Source: Pyxidicoccus xibeiensis
GTDB taxonomy: Bacteria; Myxococcota; Myxococcia; Myxococcales; Myxococcaceae
DNA length: 64,000 nucleotides
Assembly (NCBI RefSeq): GCF_024198175.1
Contig: NZ_JAJVKV010000020.1
Location: 1 to 64,000, forward strand
Direction of reading: 5' to 3'
Part shown: in pieces, positions 35,287 through 42,940 of the stretch
Numbering within the stretch: the first letter of the stretch is position 1
Layout of the letters: the number at the start of each line of letters is the position of its first letter
Made by a program: the position numbers and the translations under genes
The notes under the pieces: generated by a model
The model's database searches: none
The model's input: the letters and a program-made list of their open reading frames with translations, nothing else
Told to the model about the DNA's origin: nothing

Positions 35287-36024
35287 TCAACCCTGGCGGT
35301 CGGGCGTCGTCTGCTGGGCGCGCAGGGTGAGCTGCTTCTCCTGCTGGGCCTTCAGCTTGCGGAACTCCTTCACGACCTTGGTGGGGTAGCCCGCCATGAA
35401 CTTCTTACGGGACTCCGGCTTCGCGAGGATGCGCTTGGCCAGCCCGGGGCCCGCGTTGTAGGCGACCAGCGCCTTCTCCACGGTGCCGAAGCGCGCGATG
35501 AGGTCCGCCAGGTAGGCCGTCCCCAGCTCCACGTTGGTCTCCGAGTCGAAGAGGTTGCTGGCGCGGCCCAGCCGGATGCCGGCCTTGTCCGCGAGGTACT
35601 TGCCGGTGTCCGGCATCACCTGCATCAGCCCCATGGCCCCGACGTGGGACACCGCGTAGTTGTTGAAGCTGCTCTCGCAGCGGATGACCGCCACCACCAG
35701 CAGCGGGTCCACGTTGTTGCGCTTCGCCTCGCGGACGATGGTCACCGCCAGCCGGCGCTGCTGGCGCTCGGGCAGGCCCGAGGCCTTCACCATGTCCGTC
35801 ACGCCCAGCTTCTCCGCCTCGGCGTAGTAGGCCTCGTCCTCGTACACCTGGAGCTTCACCAGGGCGGCCTTCAGCTCGGCCTCGCGCTCGCTCAGCCGGG
35901 CGCGCAGCTCCATCACCTCGAGCGACTCGCCCTGGGGCCCTTCCGGAACCTGCACCGGAAACGCGAGCGCCCCCGTTCCCACCAGCATCGCCGCCGTCGT
36001 CACCGCCACCGTCCAGCCCCTCAT
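35287..36024 (-). CDS. Exported lytic transglycosylase, SLT domain
   Basis: A 245-residue murein hydrolase. A signal peptide (MRGWTVAVTTAAMLVGTGALA) is followed by a coiled-coil stretch (SLEVMELRARLSEREAELKAA) and an SLT domain. The catalytic Glu is in VIRCESSFNNYAVSHVGAMGLMQVMP, and the VAYNAGPGLAKRIL motif follows. It is smaller than the Slt70-like protein in this window and resembles MltE/Slt-type enzymes that open the wall locally for envelope machines. The ATG at 36024 has GGGAGG 5 bases upstream, which decides it over an open extension to 36393. Confidence 0.88.
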   Translation of the reverse strand: MRGWTVAVTTAAMLVGTGALAFPVQVPEGPQGESLEVMELRARLSEREAELKAALVKLQVYEDEAYYAEAEKLGVTDMVKASGLPERQQRRLAVTIVREAKRNNVDPLLVVAVIRCESSFNNYAVSHVGAMGLMQVMPDTGKYLADKAGIRLGRASNLFDSETNVELGTAYLADLIARFGTVEKALVAYNAGPGLAKRILAKPESRKKFMAGYPTKVVKEFRKLKAQQEKQLTLRAQQTTPDRQG

Positions 36025-36309
36025 CCCGCCCTCCCCGGCGGCCGTGCGGCCGCGTCCGCTGAACCTGCAACTCCAACCAACTTCACCGGGTCGGCGCCTA
36101 AGCAGGCGGCGTGCCATGCCGCTCTTCCCCCCATCTCTCCTTATGATCTCTCCATGCAAGGCCGGGCGAGCGCCCTCGCGAGTCGGAAAAAATGCCCGGG
36201 TTGGGTCGTAGGTTTCCCAACGAGAGGCTGTGAAAAGGACTGGCTTGCCCGGTCCGGTACCCGTTCCTAGCTTTGCCCGCGCCAGGGGTGTGGGGCGAGG
36301 AGGTGCGGC

Positions 36310-36474
36310 GTGTACTGGACAATCGGAATGATCCTGCTGGTGCTGTGGGGGCTGGGCCTGACGACGGGCTCCACCGAGGGCTACTGGGTGCACCTGCTGT
36401 TGCTGTTCTCGATGGTGGCCTTCCTGCTGGCCGTGACGTCGCAGGGCCGCGGCCGCCGGGCGGCGTCCCCATGA
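36310..36474 (+). CDS. Small membrane protein, lmo0937/DUF5670 family
   Basis: A 54-residue protein starting with GTG: MYWTIGMILLVLWGLGLTTG, then a short polar turn, then a second hydrophobic stretch VHLLLLFSMVAFLLAVTSQG and a basic tail RGRRAASP. This two-helix hairpin with the MYWTI start matches the lmo0937 (DUF5670) family of tiny membrane proteins of unknown role. GAGGAGG stands 4 bases before the GTG. Its TGA overlaps the ATG of the following zinc-ribbon gene (ATGA at 36471), so translation is coupled. Confidence 0.8.
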   Translation: MYWTIGMILLVLWGLGLTTGSTEGYWVHLLLLFSMVAFLLAVTSQGRGRRAASP

Positions 36475-37037
36475 AGGGGGCCAGGACGGAGGTCTCGGGG
36501 CTGGAGCTGCCCCGTGACACCGCGGGCTTCACGCGGCGCGAGTGTCCGGGCTGCCAGCGCCCCTTCAAGATGAGGCCTGGGCCGTTCGACGCGCGCGCGG
36601 TGCTGCACAAGCTGCAGGCCTTCTTCACCTTCGAGAACGCGCACGAGGGCTCGGAAGGGGTGCCGGAGTGGCGCTGCCCCTACTGTGGCCAGCGGGCGGA
36701 CGCGGACGCCTTCCTCACGCCCGCGCAGCAGACGCACTTGGAGAGCGTGGCGCGGGCGTGGGCCAACCACGTGCGGTACGAGCAGATGGCCCACGTGTCG
36801 CGGACGCTGGCGCAGAACCCCCGGCCCACCTTCGTGTCGGTGCCGCCGGAGTCGCTGCCCGGCCCCATGGACCCGGAGGCGGACGAGCTGCTGCGCACCC
36901 TTCCCATGCTGTGCTGTGGGGAGGACCTGAAGGTGTTGTGGGATTGGGACCAGGCGCTCTACTGCCCCTACTGCGGCACGCTTCATGGGGGCCTGAGCGG
37001 GCGCCAGCAGGTGCAACTGCGCTTCATCCAGGAGTAG
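36471..37037 (+). CDS. Two-zinc-ribbon protein of unknown function
   Basis: A 188-residue soluble protein with CxxC pairs: ECPGCQR near residue 24 with CPYC near 65, and LCCGEDL near 149 with CPYCG near 166. These make two separated zinc ribbons. No recognised family. Coupled to the small membrane protein upstream and followed 49 bases later by the HupE/UreJ gene; the last link may be incidental. Confidence 0.65.
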   Translation: MKGARTEVSGLELPRDTAGFTRRECPGCQRPFKMRPGPFDARAVLHKLQAFFTFENAHEGSEGVPEWRCPYCGQRADADAFLTPAQQTHLESVARAWANHVRYEQMAHVSRTLAQNPRPTFVSVPPESLPGPMDPEADELLRTLPMLCCGEDLKVLWDWDQALYCPYCGTLHGGLSGRQQVQLRFIQE

Positions 37038-37086
37038 CCCCTCGCGGGTGGACGTGGGCCCGCCGGCACGGCAGGCTCGCGCCCCC

Positions 37087-38235
37087 ATGACGAGGGCTTC
37101 CTACCGGTGGCTGCTCACGGTCCTGCTGGTGACCGCGGGTGTCGCCTCGGCGCACGACGCCGACATCCTCTATTCGCAGGTCCGCCGCCTCACCCCGGAG
37201 CGTCCCGCTGGGGGCGAGCCCCGTGGCTCGGAAGGGGCCGCCTCGGGCGAGCCCCGTAGCTCGGAAGTCCGGCAGGTGCTCACGATGACCGCGGGCACGC
37301 TGGGCCTGTTGCTGCCCGCCGACGCGGACGGGGATGGCACCGTGTCCCAGGCGGACCTGGACGCCCGGCGCCCCGCGCTCGAGGTGGGGGTGTGGGACGC
37401 GCTTCCCCTCACCGCCGGCGGCCAGCCCTGCGCGCGCACCTCCCACTCGGCGCTGCTGCGGCAGACGTACGTGGAGCTGTCCGCATCCTTTATATGTCCG
37501 CCCGGACCGCTGCGGCAGACGTACACCGTGCTGGCGGTGCTGCCCGCGGGGTACCGGGTCATCCTGGGCAGCTCGCTCGACGGCGAGGTGCCCGGCGCCA
37601 TCTTCGCGGATGCCGCGCAGCCGAGCGTGTCCATCCCCGGCCCCGGCGAGGGGGGAGGGGAGGGTGGCACGAAGACCGCCGTCAGCGGCTTCGGCGGCTG
37701 GGTGTCGCTGGGCGTGCGCCACATCTTCACCGGGGTGGACCACCTGGCCTTCCTGCTGGCGGTGCTGCTGGTGGGAGGCGGGCTGAAGCGGGTGCTGCTG
37801 CTGGTGACGTCGTTCACCGTGGCGCACTCGCTCACCCTCGGGGCCACCGCGCTGGGCTGGGTGGTGCTGGATGCCGAGCGGGCACGCTGGGTGGAGGCCG
37901 CCATCGCCGCCTCCATCATCTATGTGGCGGTGGAGAACCTGGTGCTGCGCGAGCACCGCCACCGGGCCCTCATCACCTTCCTCTTCGGGCTGATCCACGG
38001 CTTCGGCTTCGCGAGCGTGCTGGCCGGCTACGGCCTGGGAGACTCGGTGGTGTCGGGGCTGCTGGGCTTCAACCTGGGCGTGGAGCTGGGGCAGGCGGTG
38101 GTCGTCATGGCGCTGCTGCCGGTGCTGCGCATGGTGCGCCGCCGGCCCGCGCTGTACGTGAGGACGGTGCAGGTGTTGTCCGTGTGCATCCTGGCTGCTG
38201 GTGGGTACTGGATGATCGAGCGGGCACTCGGTTGA
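37087..38235 (+). CDS. HupE/UreJ family membrane protein
   Basis: A 382-residue protein with a signal peptide (WLLTVLLVTAGVASA), a periplasmic domain of about 190 residues and a C-terminal membrane domain of six or seven helices. Family marks are VRHIFTGVDHLAFLLAVLL, SFTVAHSLTLGA, FGLIHGFGFASVL and GFNLGVELGQ. The His-rich helices suit metal (nickel, cobalt or other) transport, as in HupE/UreJ permeases; no hydrogenase or urease gene is present, so the metal is unknown. Two 23-bp direct repeats at 37212-37234 and 37245-37267 encode a repeated GEPRxSE in the periplasmic part. Confidence 0.82.
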   Translation: MTRASYRWLLTVLLVTAGVASAHDADILYSQVRRLTPERPAGGEPRGSEGAASGEPRSSEVRQVLTMTAGTLGLLLPADADGDGTVSQADLDARRPALEVGVWDALPLTAGGQPCARTSHSALLRQTYVELSASFICPPGPLRQTYTVLAVLPAGYRVILGSSLDGEVPGAIFADAAQPSVSIPGPGEGGGEGGTKTAVSGFGGWVSLGVRHIFTGVDHLAFLLAVLLVGGGLKRVLLLVTSFTVAHSLTLGATALGWVVLDAERARWVEAAIAASIIYVAVENLVLREHRHRALITFLFGLIHGFGFASVLAGYGLGDSVVSGLLGFNLGVELGQAVVVMALLPVLRMVRRRPALYVRTVQVLSVCILAAGGYWMIERALG

Positions 38236-38293
38236 ATCCGGCGGTGGGCGTCCCTACGTTGCCGGCATAGAGGGTAGGGAACGGGGGACGTCA

Positions 38294-38767
38294 ATGGGTG
38301 CGAGGCATACCCGGCTGGCCGCTGCGCTGGCCGCCGCATGGGAGGCGGAGGTCGTCTCCGCCCGGCGGATGACAGCGCTGGCGGAGCGCATCGGCGACGC
38401 ACGGGTCCGTGCGCGGCTGATGGTGCTGGCCGCGTTCTGCAGGGCGCACGCCTCGCGCCTGCTGGCCCGGCTGGCCGCGCTGGGGCGGGGGCCGCTGCCC
38501 GTTCCGCCAGAGGACATCGAGCTGGATGCGGACACCATCCTGGAGCTGCGACGCGAGGGCTGTTTCGCCCGCGCGTCCGCCGCCCGCTACGAGACCACCG
38601 CCGAGCTGGCCCGCCAGCAGGCGGACCTGTCCTCCGCCTGGGTCTGCGAGCTCAACCGCACCGAGGAGCAGGACCGCGCCCGGGAGCTGCTCGCCCTGGC
38701 CGAGGGGGCGCTCGCCGCGGTGATGCACGGCCCCTCGACGGCCGCCGACGCGCCCGCCGGCCCATGA
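38294..38767 (+). CDS. Helical protein of unknown function
   Basis: A 157-residue Ala/Arg/Glu-rich protein, almost wholly helical, with a His-containing HASRLLARLAALG and two Cys. The pattern (four long amphipathic helices) is consistent with a ferritin-like or DUF2383-type bundle, but I see no paired ExxH metal motif and make no family call. A run of CDSs with similar codon usage flanks it. The ATG at 38294 is the first in frame. Confidence 0.55.
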   Translation: MGARHTRLAAALAAAWEAEVVSARRMTALAERIGDARVRARLMVLAAFCRAHASRLLARLAALGRGPLPVPPEDIELDADTILELRREGCFARASAARYETTAELARQQADLSSAWVCELNRTEEQDRARELLALAEGALAAVMHGPSTAADAPAGP

Positions 38768-38859
38768 AGGGGTCGGAAGGCGCCGTGAGGCTCCAGAAGT
38801 AGAGAAGCCGCTCGCTCTACCGGTGACAGTCCCCGCGCGTTGGGCGTACAAATCCGCCC

Positions 38860-39630
38860 ATGGCGAAGGAGACCTACAACGACCTCATCTTCCAGCTGGG
38901 CGACCTGGCCAGGGACAGGTTGCCCGGCAAGCCCAACTGCCCCCGCTCCATGGACCGCGTGTACCGCGCCGAGGAGGCGGTGGTGGCGCGGCGCGACGAG
39001 CTGGCCGCGCTCGAGCAGGAGATGAACGACGAGGACGCGGCGTACCAGGACTTCCAGGCCCAGCAGGGTGAGGAGCGGGCCAAGCACGACGCCATCGTCA
39101 AGAAGTGGAAGAAGGCGGTGGATGCCATCGAGGGCAAGGTCCGGGACTTGCGCAAGCTGCTCTCCACCCGGCGCGCGGAGCTGCGCTACGCCCAGGACGG
39201 CCTCAACAAGCTGGAGAAGAAGATCAAGGACATGGAGCTGATCGGCCAGGACGCCGCCACGCTCGACACCGCCCGCGCCAACCTCAAGAAGAACCGCCTC
39301 ACCCAGATGCGGCTGGGGCGTGAGCTCGAGGACCTGGAGCTGCGCCTGGCCACCGCCCTGACGCCCACGCCCGGCCAGCCCGGCGCGGCCGGCATCCTGG
39401 CGCACAAGCGCCTGCTGGAGATGGAGGACGAGGAGGAGGCGCGCAAGCTGGAGCACGAAGGGCGGATGGCGGAGCTCGACCAGGCAATCGCCACCCAGGA
39501 GGAACAGGTCCGGGCCGCGGAGGATTATCTGGATCAAGCGCTGTTCCTGCTCGGCGAAGACGTGTATGCACAGCGCATCCCGGATGGGCAGCTCACGCCC
39601 TTCTACGCGCGGCTGGATCGCGCGCAGTAG
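38860..39630 (+). CDS. Coiled-coil protein
   Basis: A 256-residue soluble protein dominated by heptad repeats from about residue 35 to 160 (EEAVVARRDELAALEQEM ... GKVRDLRKLLSTRRAEL ... LNKLEKKIKDME), a Pro/Gly break at about 170 (TPTPGQPGAAG), and a second charged coil. The N-terminal MAKETYNDLIFQLGDLARDR may be a small capping domain. It resembles structural or tethering proteins; there is no catalytic motif. It ends 22 bases before the rplC promoter. Confidence 0.7.
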   Translation: MAKETYNDLIFQLGDLARDRLPGKPNCPRSMDRVYRAEEAVVARRDELAALEQEMNDEDAAYQDFQAQQGEERAKHDAIVKKWKKAVDAIEGKVRDLRKLLSTRRAELRYAQDGLNKLEKKIKDMELIGQDAATLDTARANLKKNRLTQMRLGRELEDLELRLATALTPTPGQPGAAGILAHKRLLEMEDEEEARKLEHEGRMAELDQAIATQEEQVRAAEDYLDQALFLLGEDVYAQRIPDGQLTPFYARLDRAQ

Positions 39631-39652
39631 GGGTTTCCCCCGCCCGTAGTGC

Positions 39653-39680
39653 TTGACGTGGGGGGCGCGTCTGCTACATT
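39653..39680 (+). promoter_or_regulatory. Sigma-70-type promoter of rplC
   Basis: -35 TTGACG (39653-39658), a 16-base spacer and -10 TACATT (39675-39680). Predicted start is near 39687, giving a leader of about 88 nt that contains the AT-rich run attgattttattgggttttt, unusual for this genome, and a GCGCT-acg-AGCGC hairpin. Confidence 0.7.
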
Positions 39681-39774
39681 GCGCCGCTTCCTGGCGACCG
39701 CGGGGACGCGAGCAGTCCAGGTCATTGATTTTATTGGGTTTTTCCGCGCTACGAGCGCTGGCAGTGAGGACGAC

Positions 39775-40446
39775 GTGAAGGGTCTGATTGGCAAGAAGAT
39801 CGGGATGACCCAGGTGTTCAACGATGAGGGCAACCTCGTCCCGGTCACTGTGATCGACGTGGGCACCTGCCAGGTCGTGGGCAAGCGCACCCCGGAGAAG
39901 GACCAGTACTCCGCGGTGACCATCGGCTTTGGTGAGATTCGCGAGAAGATTCTGAACCTCGCCGAGCGCGGCTTCTTCAAGAAGGCCAACGCTCCTTACC
40001 GCCGGCACCTGAAGGAGTTCCGTGTGACGCCGGAGGAGGCTGCCTCCTTCAACGTCGGCGACGCCGTCAAGGCGGACATGTTCGCCAAGGGCCAGCTCGT
40101 GGACGTCACGGGCGTGACCAAGGGTCGCGGCTTCTCCGGCGTCATGCGCCGCTGGAGCTTCAAGGGCTCGCAGACGAAGACGCACGGTACGCACGAGTAC
40201 CAGCGTCACCCGGGCGCCATCGGTCAGCGCAAGACGCCTGGCCGTACGTACCCGAACAAGAAGATGCCCGGCCACTACGGCGTGGAGCAGGTCACCACGC
40301 AGAACCTCTCCGTCATCAGCGTGGACGTGGAGAAGGGCCTCGTGCTGGTGAAGGGCGCCGTCCCGGGCCACAACCACGGCATCGTCTACATCCGGCCGAG
40401 CATCAAGGTGGCCATGCGCGAGCAGCACAAGGCCGCTCGCAGCTAG
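39775..40446 (+). CDS. rplC: 50S ribosomal protein L3
   Basis: A 223-residue protein with L3 signatures: VKGLIGKKIGMTQVFNDEG at the start, VTGVTKGRGFSGVMRRW, and RHPGAIGQRKTPGRTYPNKKMPGHYG. L3 binds 23S rRNA near the peptidyl-transferase centre and starts 50S assembly. The start is GTG at 39775. It stands alone here: S10 (rpsJ) and L4 (rplD), its normal S10-operon neighbours, are not beside it, and it has its own promoter and terminator. Confidence 0.97.
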   Translation: MKGLIGKKIGMTQVFNDEGNLVPVTVIDVGTCQVVGKRTPEKDQYSAVTIGFGEIREKILNLAERGFFKKANAPYRRHLKEFRVTPEEAASFNVGDAVKADMFAKGQLVDVTGVTKGRGFSGVMRRWSFKGSQTKTHGTHEYQRHPGAIGQRKTPGRTYPNKKMPGHYGVEQVTTQNLSVISVDVEKGLVLVKGAVPGHNHGIVYIRPSIKVAMREQHKAARS

Positions 40447-40865
40447 TCCGCCTTTCGAGCGCGCTTCATTCCAACTGCTCCTGACGCCCCGCCTCCGGGC
40501 CCGACTCTTCGGGCATCCGGGCGGGGCGTCCGCTTTGCGGGGCTGCGGGGCTGCGGGGCCACGCCTGGCCGGCCGGAGAGTCCTCACGGGTGGGCTGAGG
40601 TGGGCCCCATGTGGGGCGTCGGGCTCCCATTTCTTCAGGCTTTCCGTCAGCGCGCGTCGGGGAAACGTTCACCTGTGGGCGCCGGTGGCGGGCCTGAGTG
40701 AAAAGAATTCCGACTCCTCGCCGTCGTGGCTTGTCGCTCGTGGAAGGCGTGTGCACATCGATGCGCCACGAAGGGGCCTGATCGTCGGGTGACGCGGGCG
40801 CCCAGGATGGGGGAGGCTTTGGACTCCCGCACACGGCGGCCCACCCCACGGGCCGGGCAGGAACC
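40447..40865. other. 419-bp gap between rplC and the nfs block
   Basis: This holds the rplC terminator (40483-40530), an 8-bp unit TGCGGGGC repeated three times (40536-40559), and the region that should carry the nfs promoter. A TGTGCACA palindrome is at 40750-40757. I cannot place a -35/-10 or -24/-12 pair with confidence. Confidence 0.6.
40483..40530 (+). terminator. Terminator of rplC
   Basis: The stem GACGCCCCGCC (40483-40493) pairs with GGCGGGGCGTC (40520-40530), with a smaller inner GGGCCCGA/CGGGC pairing. It starts 37 bases after the rplC stop, followed only by CGCTTT. Confidence 0.75.
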
Positions 40866-41690
40866 ATGATCGCACGCACGCTCCGCGTCTTTGCTTCGTT
40901 GGCCATCACGCTGGCGGCGCCAGTCGCCGCGGCGCAGGACGACGATGAGAAGGTCCTCGACAACGTCGTCGTCCGCAACCGGCTGTTCGAGCCTGGAGGG
41001 CAGCTCGAGCTGTCCCTGGGCGTGGGCCTCCCGGTGCAGACGCACCTGACGGCGCACTACTTCTTCAACGCCGGGGTCGCCTACAACCTCTTCGACACCT
41101 TCGCGCTCGAGGCCCGCGCCGGCTACGCGGCCAGCCGCCACACCGGCCTGGCGCGCTCCATCTCCGAGAGCTTCCTGGACCGCGAGGACAAGCGCATCAC
41201 CGACGAGCTGGAGGACCTCTGGGAGATGAACCTCCACGGGGTGGCCGGCGTGCGGTGGGCGCCCATCTACGGGAAGCTGAGCCTGGTGTCGGACTTGCCG
41301 GCGCACTTCCAGGCGTACGTCTGGGCTGGCGGCGGGCTGGGCTCCTTCCAGCGCAACTCCGTCATCCAGTGCACCCAGGTGGTGAACCGCGAGCTGGGCA
41401 TCTGCGACGACCGCTCGGCGCCGGATGACCGGGGCTCGGCCTCCAACGACTACTGGGTGAAGGAGACGCGGGTGGCCCCGGTGGTGTCCGCCGCGGTGGG
41501 CTTCCGCTTCTTCGTCCTGGGCAAGCACGGCGTGCGGCTGGAGCTGCGCGACTGGGTGTTCCGCGACCAGTACCGCGTCAACCTCCTGCGCGACGACTGG
41601 GAGGCTGGCCGCGAGACGGGTGAGGCCGCGCCCAGCCCCGGCTTCACGCACCTGGTGCAGTTCGACCTTGGCTACACCTTCTCCTTCTAG
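40866..41690 (+). CDS. nfsA: Outer-membrane beta-barrel protein, NfsA-like
   Basis: A 274-residue exported protein: signal peptide (FASLAITLAAPVAAAQ) followed by alternating strands with aromatic girdle residues and a C-terminal Phe (FDLGYTFSF), the mark of an Omp85-assembled barrel. It opens an eight-gene plus-strand block whose order (barrel, barrel, TPR, large TPR, TPR lipoprotein, small exported, FHA/TonB-like, barrel) equals that known for Myxococcus xanthus nfsA-H. The Nfs complex is the sporulation-specific cousin of the Glt gliding machinery and is needed to build the spore coat. AGGA stands just before the ATG. Assignment to Nfs rather than Glt is by operon layout. Confidence 0.7.
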   Translation: MIARTLRVFASLAITLAAPVAAAQDDDEKVLDNVVVRNRLFEPGGQLELSLGVGLPVQTHLTAHYFFNAGVAYNLFDTFALEARAGYAASRHTGLARSISESFLDREDKRITDELEDLWEMNLHGVAGVRWAPIYGKLSLVSDLPAHFQAYVWAGGGLGSFQRNSVIQCTQVVNRELGICDDRSAPDDRGSASNDYWVKETRVAPVVSAAVGFRFFVLGKHGVRLELRDWVFRDQYRVNLLRDDWEAGRETGEAAPSPGFTHLVQFDLGYTFSF

Positions 41691-41696
41691 GTCACC

Positions 41697-42935
41697 ATGA
41701 CGATGCGACCCATCCTGTCCCTCGCGCTCCTCGTCACCAGCGTCGCGCACGCCGCGCCGCTCCACCCGGCGCCGACCTACACGCTCGCCCAGGCCGGCAC
41801 GCCCGTGCCCGCACCCGGCGCCGAGACGTCCGTCCCGCCGCCGCCCGCGCAGCCCCAGCAGGAGCCGGAGGCTCCCCGGGCTCCCGCGTCGCGTCCGGAC
41901 CCCATCGTCCCCTCGGAGTCGCCCGCGCAGGACACCGAGCCCGCCGCCGAGGCGCCCGCGCCCGAGGCTTCCGAGGAGGCGCCCGCGGTGGCGCAGCCGG
42001 TGCCCGCCGCGCCCCAGACGCCCGCCCCGCCGGAAGACGCGCCGGTGCTGGCCGCCGAGGCCCCGCGCACCACGGAGGTCAACCAGCAGCGCCTGGTGCA
42101 CGGCGCGCCGCTCTACAACCCGAACGTGTCGGTGCACATCGTCCAGAAGAAGCGCTTCGCGGACGAGGGCAAGCACGAGCTGGCGCTGTTCCCGGCGACG
42201 GTGCAGGTGAACGGCAAGTACACCAACCACGCGGGCTCGGCGCTCCAGTACATCTACCACCTGCAGGAGAACTTCGCGTTCCAGGTGATGGGCCAGTACA
42301 ACTGGTACTCGAACGAGAGCAGCTTCAACCTCGAGCTCATCGACAAGGTCCGCGAGCAGGCGCAGGCGGCCTCGTCGCTGCTGCTGGTGTGGGGCGCGCA
42401 GGCGGGCGTGGAAGTCACCCCGCTGTACGGCAAGTTCGCCTTCCTCAATGACTCGCTGGCGCAGTTCAGCGTGGTGCTGAGCGGCGGCGCGGGCATCGGC
42501 TCCACGCGCCACCTCATCCGCCCGGAAGTGGCCAACGAGGTGGACGGCGAGACGTTCAACGTCCCGGCCCGCTTCGGCGACACCGGCACCAAGTTCCTCG
42601 GCTCGGTGGGCGGCGGCTTCCGCCTCCAGTTCGGCGAGTCCTACGCGCTGCGCATGGAGGTGCGAGATCTCATCTACACCGCTCGCGTGGACAAGGTGGA
42701 CGGCTGCAACCTCGCCGACTTCGAGGCGCTGGAGGCCGCGCGCGCGGGCAACCAGGACTTCGCGTCGCTCAACCTGAGCGGCAGCTGCCGGTACGAGAAG
42801 TTCGACGGCGTGGACCCGAAGACGAAGAAGAACTACCGCGAGGACATCATCCTCGGGCGCGACCTGGTGGCCGAGCCCTCCTCGGACGTCCTCAACAACA
42901 TCAGCTTCTACGCCGGCTTCTCCATCCTCTTCTGA
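41697..42935 (+). CDS. nfsB: Outer-membrane beta-barrel protein with Pro-rich region, NfsB-like
   Basis: A 412-residue exported protein. The signal peptide (ILSLALLVTSVAHA) is followed by a periplasmic Pro/Ala/Glu-rich linker at about residues 30-125, then a beta-barrel (LALFPATVQVNGKYTNHAG, LQYIYHLQENFAFQVMG, and so on) ending with Phe in FYAGFSILF. The barrel half resembles the preceding gene in its ALRMEVRDLIY strand (compare VRLELRDWVF), so the two are probably ancient duplicates. Starts 7 bases after NfsA stops. Pro-rich linkers of this kind can cross the periplasm to meet inner-membrane partners. Confidence 0.7.
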   Translation: MTMRPILSLALLVTSVAHAAPLHPAPTYTLAQAGTPVPAPGAETSVPPPPAQPQQEPEAPRAPASRPDPIVPSESPAQDTEPAAEAPAPEASEEAPAVAQPVPAAPQTPAPPEDAPVLAAEAPRTTEVNQQRLVHGAPLYNPNVSVHIVQKKRFADEGKHELALFPATVQVNGKYTNHAGSALQYIYHLQENFAFQVMGQYNWYSNESSFNLELIDKVREQAQAASSLLLVWGAQAGVEVTPLYGKFAFLNDSLAQFSVVLSGGAGIGSTRHLIRPEVANEVDGETFNVPARFGDTGTKFLGSVGGGFRLQFGESYALRMEVRDLIYTARVDKVDGCNLADFEALEAARAGNQDFASLNLSGSCRYEKFDGVDPKTKKNYREDIILGRDLVAEPSSDVLNNISFYAGFSILF

Positions 42936-42940
42936 CGCAC

